From NCBI GenBank assembly GCA_021300155.1, contig JAJTID010000020.1, positions 47,819-111,818 of the forward strand: a stretch of 64,000 bases of DNA, written 5' to 3'. This document shows positions 52,876-63,424 of the stretch, piece by piece. The stretch is from Pirellula sp. (lineage in GTDB: Bacteria; Planctomycetota; Planctomycetia; Pirellulales; Pirellulaceae). Positions within the stretch are counted from its first letter, which is position 1; each line of letters starts with the position of its first letter. A program made the position numbers and the translations under genes. The notes below the pieces were generated by a model, which saw only the letters and a program-made list of their open reading frames with translations, ran no database searches and had not been told where the DNA came from.

Positions 52876-55329
52876 TTATTTCTTACCGTAACTCTGTTCG
52901 AACAATTGCGTCTGCATTGCATGGTTTGCCAGCTCTGTTTCAAGCTGTTGCGATTGTTCTCGAAGTGCATCCAACGCTTGTTGTTTCGTCTTCATATCAT
53001 TCGATGCAGCCGTTTTCTTCGCTTGTTCTTCGGCGAGACGTTTCTGCAACGCGGCTAACTGTTGCTCTACCTTGGCAACTTCTGCTGCAATCGTGTCCAA
53101 CTGCGTCTTGGCAGTATTCACATGGGTTTGCGATGGTTCGATTTGTGCTGCCACTCCAGCCAACGCTTGTTCGGCAGCAGTACGCTTTTGGGCTAGCTCT
53201 GTCAGGCGATTCGCAAACAAAGCGATTTCGGATTGAATCTGAGCTACTGACGCTTGATGCTTCTGTACTTCGGAGGTCGCTGTATCCAACTTTGTTTTGG
53301 TTGCCGCGGCAGCATCTGTCGCCGATGTGAGTACTACGTTCAACGGTTCCACCTTGGGCTCCAACTTTCCCTTCAATGCGGTTTGCTCTGCCAACTGCTT
53401 CGTGACGGTATTCCACTCCGATGCAATCGCGTCGACCATCGGCTTCAGTTCGGTCAGTTGCTTTTCTCTGGCGAGGAAGTCTGCTTCGAGAGGAGCAAGA
53501 TCTTCTGCGATCTGTTTCAATGCAGCCGCTTGAATGCTGGTTTGCAACTGTGTCTCTGCAATCTTCGTCCCGACAGTTGCTGCGTCTGCGCCGGCAGCAG
53601 CGATTTGTTTTTGGAGCTCGGCGATCTCGCTATCGAACTTGCTCTTGTTGTTCTTCGCAGTCGCAAGCATTTGTAGTTTCGACTGCCGGTCGCGATGAAC
53701 GGGAATCATCTCCTCGCTTTTGGCTTTCCATTGGGCTGTCAGCGAATCGTAGTTCGGTTTGATCTGATTCTGCTTCTCGGTCAACGATTGGACCTGCGCG
53801 ACTGCCGCTGACAACTGTGTTTGCAAATCGACAACTTGCTTTTGGATTGTGCCTAGTTGCGAACTCTTTTCTGTGAACTCTTTTTGAAGCGACTGCGTTG
53901 AGACGGACGCTTGCTCCAATGCGGTTTGCGCCTTGGCCAGCATCGCTTCGAGAGGAACTGGGTTCGCTGGGAGTGTCGTTTCGTTCGCGGGAGTGGCACG
54001 TTGCCAAAGACGTACATTGCCTGCCCAGTCGCCGGCTACGACTTGTTTGCTGTCGACGGTGATGGCGACTTCATGCCCCGCTTCCACGAGGGCTGGCATC
54101 TCTCCAGCTGCGTTTCCGCTTGCATCCCACACCTTTACTTTATTGTCTTTGCCGGTGGATACGATCGTTCCGTCATTGCAAACAGCTACAGCCATCGCAC
54201 CGCGAGGATGGGCATCCCATGATTTGAGAACCTTGCCTTCGTTCATTTCCCACATCTTGAGAGTGCCATCCATCGATGCGCTGACGAGCGCTTGGGAATC
54301 GGGCCTCCAAGCGACCGAGCGTACTTCACCCTTGTGGCCTTGAAGGTCGAGATAAAGCCGTCCAGTGTCCGCTTCCCAGACAATAAGACCACCACTCCGA
54401 TCCGAAGTGGCCAACAACAATCCATCGGGACTAAAGGCAACCGAATAGATCCAATCGGTATGTTTCTTTTGTTCGTATTTCAGTTGCCCGGTAAGTGTCT
54501 CATAAACGCGAACCATCTTTTGTGGTCCTGCCAACGCAATCAATTGATTGTTGTCGTTGATGTCTGCGGAGAGCGCGATATCCAGTTCATCACCGACGCG
54601 AGCGACGCGATTGCCCGTGGCAACATCGTAAAGTGCTGCGAAGCCGGAATGGCTATGTTTGCCACCTCCGACGAGGACCAGTTTTCCATCTCGCGAAAAC
54701 GTAATCGACTGAGGTTCTCCTTCGGGGAAAGGAAGGATACCCATCAACTGACCTGTCTCGCTATGATAAAACGAAACTTGCATTTGTCCGCCAACCGCGA
54801 TCAGCGGTGACCATGGACTGGCTGCAATCGCCGCTGTTGTTGCAGCTCTAGGCGTGGAAAAAGGAGTTTGCTTCAGCATGGTTAGAGGCATCGGCGGGGC
54901 GCCTTCCGGCCGACCGATTGTGACTGCGATTGCCATCGCATTTGCTTTTGGCTTCTTGATCTCGGACCCGCTATTCTCGGGCATTCCTTGCTCGATCCAC
55001 GTCTTCAATAAATCAACCTTGACCTGCGGAATCATATCCTGATTCGGAGGCATATACGGCTGTTCTTTATGGGCAGCCAACGCATAGAGACGCGACGAGT
55101 CGAGATCTCCAGCCACCACCGCGTCACCACCACTGCCCCCTGCCATTACCGCTTGATACGTATCGAGGGCCAACCCGCTTTTTTTGTCATTGGCGTTGTG
55201 GCATGAGGTGCAATGTTCGCGCAAGATCGGTTTGATGTGATCGTCAAAAGTGACCTTGCTAGGCTCTTCCGCAACGACTGGCAAACAAAAGATTGCTACG
55301 AACGCAGCAGATATCAGTATCTTCTTCAT
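52876..55329 (-). CDS. Cytochrome c (PSCyt1-like)-WD40-coiled-coil secreted protein
   Basis: 817 residues. A signal peptide (residues 1-20, ending VVAEE) is followed by a c-type haem site Cys40-x-x-Cys43-His44 (HCTSCHNAND) in a PSCyt1-type domain. A WD40 beta-propeller of about seven repeats fills residues 165-440 (e.g. HTDWIYSVAFSPDGLLLATS, HKGEVRSVAWRPDSQALVSA, MDGTLKMWEMNEGKVL). The last 360 residues are a long charged coiled coil (SLQKEFTEKSSQLGTIQKQV and many Gln/Ala/Glu heptads). This architecture is characteristic of planctomycetes. It sits after the DUF1549/DUF1553 gene in an operon that also has DUF1501 and PPC proteins. Confidence 0.9.
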   Translation of the reverse strand: MKKILISAAFVAIFCLPVVAEEPSKVTFDDHIKPILREHCTSCHNANDKKSGLALDTYQAVMAGGSGGDAVVAGDLDSSRLYALAAHKEQPYMPPNQDMIPQVKVDLLKTWIEQGMPENSGSEIKKPKANAMAIAVTIGRPEGAPPMPLTMLKQTPFSTPRAATTAAIAASPWSPLIAVGGQMQVSFYHSETGQLMGILPFPEGEPQSITFSRDGKLVLVGGGKHSHSGFAALYDVATGNRVARVGDELDIALSADINDNNQLIALAGPQKMVRVYETLTGQLKYEQKKHTDWIYSVAFSPDGLLLATSDRSGGLIVWEADTGRLYLDLQGHKGEVRSVAWRPDSQALVSASMDGTLKMWEMNEGKVLKSWDAHPRGAMAVAVCNDGTIVSTGKDNKVKVWDASGNAAGEMPALVEAGHEVAITVDSKQVVAGDWAGNVRLWQRATPANETTLPANPVPLEAMLAKAQTALEQASVSTQSLQKEFTEKSSQLGTIQKQVVDLQTQLSAAVAQVQSLTEKQNQIKPNYDSLTAQWKAKSEEMIPVHRDRQSKLQMLATAKNNKSKFDSEIAELQKQIAAAGADAATVGTKIAETQLQTSIQAAALKQIAEDLAPLEADFLAREKQLTELKPMVDAIASEWNTVTKQLAEQTALKGKLEPKVEPLNVVLTSATDAAAATKTKLDTATSEVQKHQASVAQIQSEIALFANRLTELAQKRTAAEQALAGVAAQIEPSQTHVNTAKTQLDTIAAEVAKVEQQLAALQKRLAEEQAKKTAASNDMKTKQQALDALREQSQQLETELANHAMQTQLFEQSYGKK

Positions 55330-55335
55330 GATGGT

Positions 55336-57894
55336 TTAGTGATTGAAAATGAACTCTCGGCTGTTGAGCACGGCCCAGAAGACGTCTTGCAATCCTTGAT
55401 CCGCATTGGGGGCTTCAGCGACGGACTTTTTCAAGCTGGCCGCTTCCAACTCCGTCGGTTTTCTTCCAAGACTTCGAACATAGATTTTCTCGATGATTTG
55501 ATCTTGATTGAGACCTTGATCCTTCCACGTTTTCAACAACCCACCTTGAGCGATCTTTCCACTGGTGGCGTTGCCGTTGATCAAGTGCAATGCTTGCGAT
55601 AGCGAAGGGTCGGTCGTTGCTTCATCAGCGCAAACCGTTGTGCGTTGGCTTCGACCGAAGGATGTCAAGAAGTAATTGCTCGTCGCGCCGTCTGCGATCT
55701 GTACTGCACGTGCACCCTGCGGTAGTCCACGAAATTTTTCTTTCGTATTAGTCACTTGAGAAATACAGTCGAGAAGGCTTTCCGAAGGAATTCGGCGCAC
55801 CGTGGCGTGGGAATAATTTCGTTCGTCCGTTTCGTTCCCCTCGACGGGTGTCACCGAGCGTTGGTAGGTTTGTGAATTGCAAATGTCTCGAACAATTCGC
55901 TTCATGTCAAATTGGTAGTCGACCATTCTCTTAGCAAGTTCGTCAAGCAGTTCAGGATTGCTCGGTGGATTGCTGGCACGAAAATCATCGACCGGATTGA
56001 CGATCCCAACGCCCGTGAAGTGTGCCCAGACACGGTTCGCGATACTCTTTGCGAAGTACGGGTTTTCGCTGCTAGTGATCCAATCGGCAAGCACTGCACG
56101 GCGATCTTTTCCAGAGGTGTCGGGTTCTGCTCCACCGAGGAACTTGGGTTTCACAACAGCACCACCGACTGGATGATTGACCTCTCCTCCAGAACTATTG
56201 AACACGAGTAACTGTCGATAGTCCTCGCTTTGTTTTCGACCAACTTGCGAGAAGAACGCAACGAAACCGTAGTAATCGTTCATCGTCCAACGATCGAATG
56301 GATGGTTGTGGCATTGAGCGCACTGGGTGCGTATGCCCATGAATACTTGTGCGACATTCTCCGACAGCTTGAGTCGGTCCAATTCCACTTGATAGAAATT
56401 GGTGGCTGGGTTTTGAAAAGTACCGCCTGTCGCAGTGATCAACTCACGAACGATTTGGTCGATCGGAGTATTCGCGGCGATCTTGTTGGTCAGCCAGTTG
56501 TAGTACAGATAAGCGGCTTTGTAGCTTACTTGATTGTTGCTCTTGATCATCAGGATATCTGACCACTTAAGCGCCCAGATCTCGCTAAATTCTTTTCGTT
56601 CGAGGAGTGTATCGATCCATCGCGCACGCTTATCGGCGGATGCATCGGTAACGAACGCTAGAGTCTCTTCTTCGGTGGGGAGCAGGCCTGTGATATCGAT
56701 CGTCGACCTGCGAATGAACTCTTCATCGGTGCATATGGCGCTTTCTGGCAATCGAAGCCGTTGAAGCTTACCTTTGACCAGCGTATCGATATAGTTGCCA
56801 TCTGCTGCGGGTGACTTGTAGCTAAGTTCGCCAGGTAGGGCGAGCACTTGTGCCCCGACCGTGTGCGTATCGAATCTTGCCATGACGAACGCTTCGCCTC
56901 GCACTCCACTGGTGATCACACCATCCACCGCGACCGCGGCGGTGCGTTCATTGTTCGTAGTAAAGGCGGCCAAGTCCCAAACGTCTCGTTGTGTTCCATC
57001 GGCATAGGTTGCGACCGCGACGAGTCGTTGTTTGTTGGCTTGCCCTTCGATGACCGCTTGCGATGGATATAGATCGACTTTGGTTACGGCGGGAGGACGC
57101 GTTGCGTCGATCGGTGCTCCGTTCTTCAACCAAGTCAAAATGGTTTGGTAATGTTGGCTACCTGGCTCGATCTTCTTGCCTCCGGAGTGTTGCACAGCTC
57201 CGACTGCTTTGAGAAGGATCAAGCTTTGTTCAGGAACCGCTAGATTGATCCTGCGGATACCGATCTCACGAGTAATCCGTTGATAGTCCCCGGCTGGGTC
57301 GTACCCGAACAAACTCAATCGGAAACCATCCTTGCCTCGCGCAGCGCCGTGGCAGGAACCTGTGTTGCACCCAACTTTGGTCAACACCGGCATCACATCT
57401 CGTTCAAAGCTGATCGACCGAGGTTGTTGCGAGTTTGAATTCTCAACGGACGTGCCAGCAGACATTCCGTTCCAAGTAGCGGTTACCTGAGTGGTTCCAT
57501 CCGCTTTCGGCGAAAGAACAAAATCTTTCCAGTGCAACAATTCAGGTGCAGCAATCGACCATTCGACAAGATCGGTTACATCTTTGGTAACACCATCGGC
57601 TCGCGTCGCGATTGCAATCAAATGCTGTACGTCCGTTTGGGCGCTGAGTTTGACGACGGGTGGATAGACGCTTAGCGATTTCCACGCGTTCGCACTGGGC
57701 TGGGTACTCGGTGCGATCGTAGGAGTTGCAGGCGCCGGTGTTGCGGATGCCGCCGGAGCATTCTTTGCAGAGTCTTTGTTTTCCTCTTCAGCGAACGATG
57801 TGCAGGGAAGGCAAACGACGAGCAAGGCAAACAACCCGCATTGCAAGACTGTTGTGTCCATACTGATTTTCCTCAAAGCATTAGAGAGCTTCAT
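55336..57894 (-). CDS. DUF1549/DUF1553 protein with Ig-like domains and c-type motifs
   Basis: 852 residues. A signal peptide (LRKISMDTT, then ALLVVCLPCTSFA) is followed by two Ig-like BIG2-type segments (TDVQHLIAIATRADGVTKDV; QRLVAVATYADGTQRDVWDL). The DUF1549 motif VGCNTGSCHGAARGKDGF (a CX4CH site) and the DUF1553 motif CAQCHNHPFDRW are present, with FFSQVGRKQSEDY and WALKWSDILMIKSN. DUF1549/DUF1553 proteins accompany DUF1501 proteins in planctomycetes and carry putative haem sites, but activity is not settled. The start at 57861 is an alternative. The gene is 2 bases after the PPC gene. Confidence 0.9.
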   Translation of the reverse strand: MKLSNALRKISMDTTVLQCGLFALLVVCLPCTSFAEEENKDSAKNAPAASATPAPATPTIAPSTQPSANAWKSLSVYPPVVKLSAQTDVQHLIAIATRADGVTKDVTDLVEWSIAAPELLHWKDFVLSPKADGTTQVTATWNGMSAGTSVENSNSQQPRSISFERDVMPVLTKVGCNTGSCHGAARGKDGFRLSLFGYDPAGDYQRITREIGIRRINLAVPEQSLILLKAVGAVQHSGGKKIEPGSQHYQTILTWLKNGAPIDATRPPAVTKVDLYPSQAVIEGQANKQRLVAVATYADGTQRDVWDLAAFTTNNERTAAVAVDGVITSGVRGEAFVMARFDTHTVGAQVLALPGELSYKSPAADGNYIDTLVKGKLQRLRLPESAICTDEEFIRRSTIDITGLLPTEEETLAFVTDASADKRARWIDTLLERKEFSEIWALKWSDILMIKSNNQVSYKAAYLYYNWLTNKIAANTPIDQIVRELITATGGTFQNPATNFYQVELDRLKLSENVAQVFMGIRTQCAQCHNHPFDRWTMNDYYGFVAFFSQVGRKQSEDYRQLLVFNSSGGEVNHPVGGAVVKPKFLGGAEPDTSGKDRRAVLADWITSSENPYFAKSIANRVWAHFTGVGIVNPVDDFRASNPPSNPELLDELAKRMVDYQFDMKRIVRDICNSQTYQRSVTPVEGNETDERNYSHATVRRIPSESLLDCISQVTNTKEKFRGLPQGARAVQIADGATSNYFLTSFGRSQRTTVCADEATTDPSLSQALHLINGNATSGKIAQGGLLKTWKDQGLNQDQIIEKIYVRSLGRKPTELEAASLKKSVAEAPNADQGLQDVFWAVLNSREFIFNH

Positions 57895-57896
57895 CG

Positions 57897-60320
57897 TTAT
57901 TTGCCCCTTTGTTGTCGAAGTTGCTCAAGCCGTGTCAACGGTTTGTCCGTTGGGGGTGCTGGAGTCGCAGGTGTCGCGGCAACGGAAGTTGCAGGAGTCG
58001 AAGCAGGAGGTGCAATGGGAACATCGATTTGAATCTCGGAGTTGCCATTGGTTTGGGTAATGACACCCTTGTCGCTCGTCACGGTGCCTCGATAAACAAT
58101 TGTTTTGTAGTTTCCAGCCCGCGTCTCCGCTGGGATCTGAAGCGAAAAAGCCAGCCGATCCGTCTCGGGTGCAAGCACTTGTTTTGCGTTCGTGGCGGTT
58201 GTTCCAGGTGGCACGCCGAGAATCTCTACTTCAATTTTCCCTTCGACCGGGCGTTTTAGCTTTGCTCCCAACACAACATCGACCGGCTTGCCTTGTTCCG
58301 CTACCGTTTTCGCGAACTTGAATTCGAAGAGCGGTTCCGCCACCTCTACTTGAAAGAAGTTGCTGGCCAGTTTGACGGGCCCGTAACCAACATCGGTTGT
58401 AGCCAACAACACGAGTGGCCATTTGCGAATGGCAGCTCCGTTGTTCGCGGTAAGTGGCATTTCGATCGTAGACTTGTCACCAGGAATCGTAACTGCCGAC
58501 GCGCCCACACCCGGTGGCGGATTCAGCAGTCGCACGCCAACAGGTTTGTCGAAGCCTTCGTTGCGTTTGATATTGATCGTCAATGCCAACGAACCGTTTC
58601 GAACGAGTGGGACCTGAGGTTCGACTACCGTCATTTCAAAAGGAACGGGATCGATGAGAGCCACCGCTAGTCGATCATCAAAGCGTCCCCACACATCAAC
58701 GTTGTTTTGTCCTCGCACCATTTGGGTTCGTTGGCGTAATTTCCCAACGATGGCTGTTTCGGGTGTCGATTGAATGGTGGTTGTAAAATCGACTAGTTTC
58801 CCTGCATTAGGAGCTGCCGCATCGCCATGAAACAACATCATGACTTTGCCCAGGTCCGCAGGACAGATCGCGTCTTCCTGAGTCATCCCGGGGGGCAAAT
58901 CCTTCGCAACCATCCTTGCATCACCACCGACGAACTTTCGTCCCACATTCACTTCGATCGCCATCCGTCCACCGCGAGGCACTTCGACGGTTTGCGAAAC
59001 ATAGCGTTCTTGCTCTGTGATCGTCGCTTCCACGGCAGGCGTTTGAAGCAACACTTCTGCACGATAGACAAAATGTTTACCGAACCGACCGAGGTGATCA
59101 AAGACGCAAAGGGCGTACTTACCATCGGCAGGAACTTTGAATTGAAGGTAGCTGTCAGGACCACCAGAATCATCATTGCCAGCGATGGATCCACCGCCGA
59201 CTTTCCAAACCTGCAACATTGCGTCTACTTGCGATCGATGCGGGTTCCTAGCATGAACACGTATCTCCAATTGTTGGTCCTTTTTCGCTTCAAAGACCCA
59301 AAAGTCTCGATCGTTTTCCGACTCCAGGATGCCGTTGAAAGCCGCTGGTATGGCGCTCACGGTTTCGACTTTGTTGTGATCCGCGTTAGGTTCGGATTCC
59401 ATGACATTCGGAATGTCCTGAACTCGCAGAAAATTCGGTGAAGGTGCAATGACTCCGTCTGCTTGCGCCCACACCTGATGCGATTCTGTTGGCATAGCGG
59501 GCATGGCAAACGTCTCTTGCCATGTGTTACCGAGAGCATCGATACAGGTCGCTTCCAATGGCTTTCCGGGCGGTCCCCCACTGGGAAGTATTGCAACAGG
59601 GCGGGGAAAGTCACCGACATGCAATCGATACTTGGCCCGTTCATTGCCACCGAAGCTGCTTTCGCGGACTTCGATAATGTACTTTCCGTCCGCAGGTGCT
59701 GTGATGGCAGCGAGGCAGTCTTGTTGAAGGAAGACCGAGTCGTCGCTGGCTGCGATCTCGAAACGCTTCTCATCATAGATCGCAACATATGGATCGAAGA
59801 AGTCGTTCAGGTAGGACAAACGCAACCCTTCGAGTTCCACGTTCAGCTTTTGGCCTGCCTTTAACTCGACTGCATAGTAGTCCACATCTTCGTTCAAGAC
59901 GACGCCATTGACGGTGGAGTTGCAAGGTATCAGTTGAGGTTTGCTAAAGTCATTGTTAGATTCGGCTTCGAGTACCGTAGGCATCGCCGATACGCCCAGC
60001 AAACGCATGTTGCTGATACCTGTGTTGGTGACAACACGAAAGGCATGCAGGTTGGGCTCGACCGTCGGTTCCGCGCTGATCGTGGCGGTGATGTTGTTTG
60101 CATCGACCTTTACAATGTTCGAAGCAGAGAGACCGGGGGAGTAAAACAGCAATGCATTGGCATCACCTAAACGTGCCCCCGAGATCTTGATCTCCGCCGA
60201 TGTACCGCGTTGCAATCCAGGTATCGACAACACATTGGCATCAGGATGACCCGCTGTGGCGAGCGAAGTGCACGCACCTATCGTAACAAGGCACGCAATG
60301 CGCCGAAATTGACTTAGCAT
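57897..60320 (-). CDS. Secreted protein with two pre-peptidase C-terminal (PPC) domains
   Basis: 807 residues from the ATG at 60320; the frame begins at a TTG at 60347 that overlaps the DUF1501 gene. A signal (FRRIACLVTIGACTSLATA) is followed by PPC-type domains near residues 135-235 (DEDVDYYAVELKAGQKLNVEL, DGKYIIEVRESSFGGNERAKYR) and about 320-430 (NDRDFWVFEAKKDQQLEIRV, DGKYALCVFDHLGRFG). Later beta domains resemble Ig-like folds. PPC domains are extracellular binding modules. It is the second gene of the operon and its product is probably part of the same envelope complex. Confidence 0.85.
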   Translation of the reverse strand: MLSQFRRIACLVTIGACTSLATAGHPDANVLSIPGLQRGTSAEIKISGARLGDANALLFYSPGLSASNIVKVDANNITATISAEPTVEPNLHAFRVVTNTGISNMRLLGVSAMPTVLEAESNNDFSKPQLIPCNSTVNGVVLNEDVDYYAVELKAGQKLNVELEGLRLSYLNDFFDPYVAIYDEKRFEIAASDDSVFLQQDCLAAITAPADGKYIIEVRESSFGGNERAKYRLHVGDFPRPVAILPSGGPPGKPLEATCIDALGNTWQETFAMPAMPTESHQVWAQADGVIAPSPNFLRVQDIPNVMESEPNADHNKVETVSAIPAAFNGILESENDRDFWVFEAKKDQQLEIRVHARNPHRSQVDAMLQVWKVGGGSIAGNDDSGGPDSYLQFKVPADGKYALCVFDHLGRFGKHFVYRAEVLLQTPAVEATITEQERYVSQTVEVPRGGRMAIEVNVGRKFVGGDARMVAKDLPPGMTQEDAICPADLGKVMMLFHGDAAAPNAGKLVDFTTTIQSTPETAIVGKLRQRTQMVRGQNNVDVWGRFDDRLAVALIDPVPFEMTVVEPQVPLVRNGSLALTINIKRNEGFDKPVGVRLLNPPPGVGASAVTIPGDKSTIEMPLTANNGAAIRKWPLVLLATTDVGYGPVKLASNFFQVEVAEPLFEFKFAKTVAEQGKPVDVVLGAKLKRPVEGKIEVEILGVPPGTTATNAKQVLAPETDRLAFSLQIPAETRAGNYKTIVYRGTVTSDKGVITQTNGNSEIQIDVPIAPPASTPATSVAATPATPAPPTDKPLTRLEQLRQQRGK

Positions 60321-60339
60321 ACGAAAGATCCGTTCGAGA

Positions 60340-61641
60340 TTAAGCAAGGATACCGTCGATCAATTTTCCACCATCGCAGATTTCGATCGGTCGATCGCCG
60401 GGCGCCATGAGCTCTTTGTCCGCAACGATGCCGAGAAGATGGTACATCGTCGTTGCCAGGTCTTCGGGCGAGACCGGGTCGAATTCGGGTTCGGTAGCGG
60501 TTGCATCGGATGAACCATAAACCAGACCACCCTTGACCCCACCACCTGCGAGCATTACCGAAAATACTTTCGGCCAGTGATCGCGGCCCGCTTCGTTATT
60601 GATCTTGGGCGTGCGGCCGAATTCACTGCTGACCATAATCAACGTGCGATCTAGAAGACCACGCGATTCAAGATCTTCGATCAATGCAGCCAACCCTTGA
60701 TCGAGAGCAGGCATATCGCGGCGCATCCCGGTGGATATCTGATTATGCATATCCCAACCACCATACGTCACGGTGACGAACCGAACGCCGGCCTCGACCA
60801 GTCGTCGAGCCATGAGCAATCGCTGGCCGGCTGTGTTCCGTCCATATTTATCTCGAAGCCCACCATCCTCGGCTTCAATGTTGAATGCTTCTCTCGCCTT
60901 TTCGCTGCTGATTAAAGAGTAAGCTCGTTGATAGAACGTATCCATGGCATTGATTGCATCGGACTTTTGTTTTTGTTGAAAGTGCGAGTTCACAGCGTCC
61001 AGTGCAGAACGTCGTCGATCAAAGCGAGCCATATCGACGCCATTGGGCAAGCTCAAGTCTTGAACGCGAAACCCTTTGTTAGCCGGATCTGCTCCCAAAC
61101 TAAATGGACCATAGGACGAACTTAAATAGCCGGTGCCTGCAAACTCGTTTGGCGAATTTGGAATCGCGACGTAGGGCGGTAGGTTTTTGCGGGGGCCGTA
61201 TTCATGGCTAATGACCGACCCGAAACTTGGAAACACAAGTGCTGGCGATGGCTTGTACCCTGTAAACATGTTATGAGTGCCACGCTCGTGAGCTGCTTCG
61301 CCGTGGGTCATTGATCGAATCACCGTTAACTTATCAGCGATCGCTGCAAGCTTAGGTACCGTTTCACAGAAGATGTCGCCACTTTTCGTTTTGGCGACGC
61401 CAAGCTCTCCACGATATTCGAGAGGGCTAAAAGGTTTCGGGTCAAAGGTTTCTTGGTGTGCGATACCGCCTGGAAGAAAAACATGAATGACACTATCTGC
61501 CTTAGCGCTTATGAAATCATAGTGCTTCTGATCCGCTTGGGCTCGCATCCGAAACAGATCCCCCATAGACAGCCCCAGACCGCCAAGTGCTCCGACGGTA
61601 AGAAATCCTCGACGACCGAGTGGGTTTCCGAGACAGCGCAT
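60340..61641 (-). CDS. DUF1501 family protein, Tat-type signal
   Basis: 433 residues from an ATG with AAAGGAG seven bases upstream. The N-terminus has a twin-arginine pattern (GRRGFLTVGALGGLGLSMG). Family motifs: VIHVFLPGGIAHQETFDPKPF, RSMTHGEAAHERGTHNMFTGY, RRLVEAGVRFVTVTYGGWDMH, MVSSEFGRTPKIN, GRDHWPKVFSVMLAGGGVKGG. It shares the sulfatase/phosphatase-like metal-ligand pattern with the protein at 17361 but is only moderately similar. It is the first gene of the minus-strand operon that runs through PPC, DUF1549/DUF1553, cytochrome-WD40 and PQQ genes. Confidence 0.92.
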   Translation of the reverse strand: MRCLGNPLGRRGFLTVGALGGLGLSMGDLFRMRAQADQKHYDFISAKADSVIHVFLPGGIAHQETFDPKPFSPLEYRGELGVAKTKSGDIFCETVPKLAAIADKLTVIRSMTHGEAAHERGTHNMFTGYKPSPALVFPSFGSVISHEYGPRKNLPPYVAIPNSPNEFAGTGYLSSSYGPFSLGADPANKGFRVQDLSLPNGVDMARFDRRRSALDAVNSHFQQKQKSDAINAMDTFYQRAYSLISSEKAREAFNIEAEDGGLRDKYGRNTAGQRLLMARRLVEAGVRFVTVTYGGWDMHNQISTGMRRDMPALDQGLAALIEDLESRGLLDRTLIMVSSEFGRTPKINNEAGRDHWPKVFSVMLAGGGVKGGLVYGSSDATATEPEFDPVSPEDLATTMYHLLGIVADKELMAPGDRPIEICDGGKLIDGILA

Positions 61642-62083
61642 TTTGAAGCTCCTTTAAAAGTAAATCCGTAAAGATGAATCTGTGGACTAACGTTCTGAAA
61701 CCACAACATTACCAGCATCGAATGAACCCATTCGGGCCGCCATGTTTGTTTTGTGTGAATTCAGCGGAAGTGGTTGGGAGGATGGGCAAACAGTGCTAGG
61801 TTCGCCGCGAGGTTGCGGCTATTATAGTGCAATCGTTTTGACGTTTGTACCCAAATCTGCCAATAAAAAGACTGAGTTTGTTGAAAAGAAGTCACAGTTG
61901 TGAGACTCGTTTCAGACACACCTGTCGTCGAAAAGGTTACAACGGTCTGTCGTCAAACCAGCTTCTTCGACCTTCCGGCTGCTGTTGAAAGCAGCCATGG
62001 TTACAGAACTGCCATTTGGGCGGCGACGAGGACTCGAAAGGGCTTTCTCGCGAACAACTCACCAATAACACCAAGAATCGCGA
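61642..62083. other. Divergent promoter region
   Basis: 442 bases between the DUF1501 operon (minus) and the MFS gene (plus). It must hold promoters for both. I see no recognised gene, repeat or RNA in it. Confidence 0.5.
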
Positions 62084-63385
62084 ATGCCGGATAACCCCTA
62101 CTCGAATATGCCTCAACACGAGCCAGCAAACGTGAAAAGTCCGCGACAAGCCGCGATAGCGTTCATCCTGATCACGGTTGTCCTCGATGTCCTTTCCTTG
62201 GGGCTGATCATTCCCGTTCTTCAACCCCTCATCGCAGACTTGGTAGGTGGAGACGAGCGAGCAGCTTCTTATTATGTCGGACTGTTTGGTACACTTTGGG
62301 CATCGATGCAGTTCATTAGCTCACCGATCATCGGTGCGTTGTCAGATAAATTTGGGCGACGTCCGATTTTGCTGGTCTCCGCATTTGGGCTCGGTCTCGA
62401 CTTCATCCTCCTGGCGCTGGCACCCACTTTGTGGTGGCTTTTGGTTGGTCGAGTCATCACGGGAATTACTGCCGCGAGCTTTTCTACCGCTCAAGCGTAT
62501 TTGGCTGACGTCACTCCGGTCGAGAAACGCACCGCTGCATTCGGCCTTTTCGGGGCGGCATTTGGCGTCGGGTTCGTTCTCGGTCCGATCGTTGGCGGAC
62601 TACTTGGTGAGATTGATTTACGACTACCATTCTGGGTTTCTGCCGCACTCACCTTGACCAATTGGCTGTATGGCTTTTTCGTTTTACCTGAATCGCTACC
62701 GCCTCAAAAACGTAGGCCATTTTCTTGGGCACGCGCGAACCCACTGGGGTCGCTGAGGCTGCTGCTTTCCGCAAAAGGTCTCCTTCCGATGGCGACGATT
62801 CTCTTTTTCTACCAGCTAGCCCATCTTTCTTTTCAAAATGTATTCGTTCTTTACACCCGTCACTATTTTGAATGGTCCCCGAAGCAAGTAGGACTGACTC
62901 TCGGAACAGTCGGAATTCTCAACATGATCGTCCAAGGTGGCTTGGTGCGTCCGGCGAACAAGGCATTCGGCGAACGCGTTTTGGTTTTCGTGGGCCTGAC
63001 AGGAGGAATCATTGGTTTCGCGGCGTATGCCATCGCAGCGGACGGAGACACGTTCTACTATTCGACAATCCTTTTCGCCCTGATGGGGTTCTTTCAGTCT
63101 TCCATCAATGGCGTGATGTCGTCGCGAATCGGACCGCTCGATCAAGGTCGCCTTTCCGGCGCAAACAGCTCCATTATGGGATTGTCTGGCATGATCGGCC
63201 CATCCCTTTATGCAGCTGTGTTTTATTGGTCTGCAGCACCCGAGCGCGACCCGATATGGCACGGAGCACCCTTCGGCTTGGCCTGCCTGATGCTAATTAC
63301 CGCGATCATTATCGCGTTCTTTGTCGTTCCCAAGAGAGTTACAGCACCAGCAAAAAATCTGGAATCGGACCAGATGTCCGCTTGA
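62084..63385 (+). CDS. MFS drug:proton antiporter, TetA/TCR type
   Basis: 433 residues with twelve hydrophobic segments. The conserved loop between segments 2 and 3 is present (GALSDKFGRRPILLVSAFGLG), as is the N-terminal IAFILITVVLDVLSLGLIIPVL, and the fourth/fifth segment has GVGFVLGPIVGGLLG. The family exports drugs or metabolites by exchange with protons. No repressor gene is adjacent. It converges with the UspA gene on a shared terminator. Confidence 0.92.
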   Translation: MPDNPYSNMPQHEPANVKSPRQAAIAFILITVVLDVLSLGLIIPVLQPLIADLVGGDERAASYYVGLFGTLWASMQFISSPIIGALSDKFGRRPILLVSAFGLGLDFILLALAPTLWWLLVGRVITGITAASFSTAQAYLADVTPVEKRTAAFGLFGAAFGVGFVLGPIVGGLLGEIDLRLPFWVSAALTLTNWLYGFFVLPESLPPQKRRPFSWARANPLGSLRLLLSAKGLLPMATILFFYQLAHLSFQNVFVLYTRHYFEWSPKQVGLTLGTVGILNMIVQGGLVRPANKAFGERVLVFVGLTGGIIGFAAYAIAADGDTFYYSTILFALMGFFQSSINGVMSSRIGPLDQGRLSGANSSIMGLSGMIGPSLYAAVFYWSAAPERDPIWHGAPFGLACLMLITAIIIAFFVVPKRVTAPAKNLESDQMSA

Positions 63386-63424
63386 GGGCTTGTTGGCACC
63401 GATCCATTGGTGCACACCCAGTGG

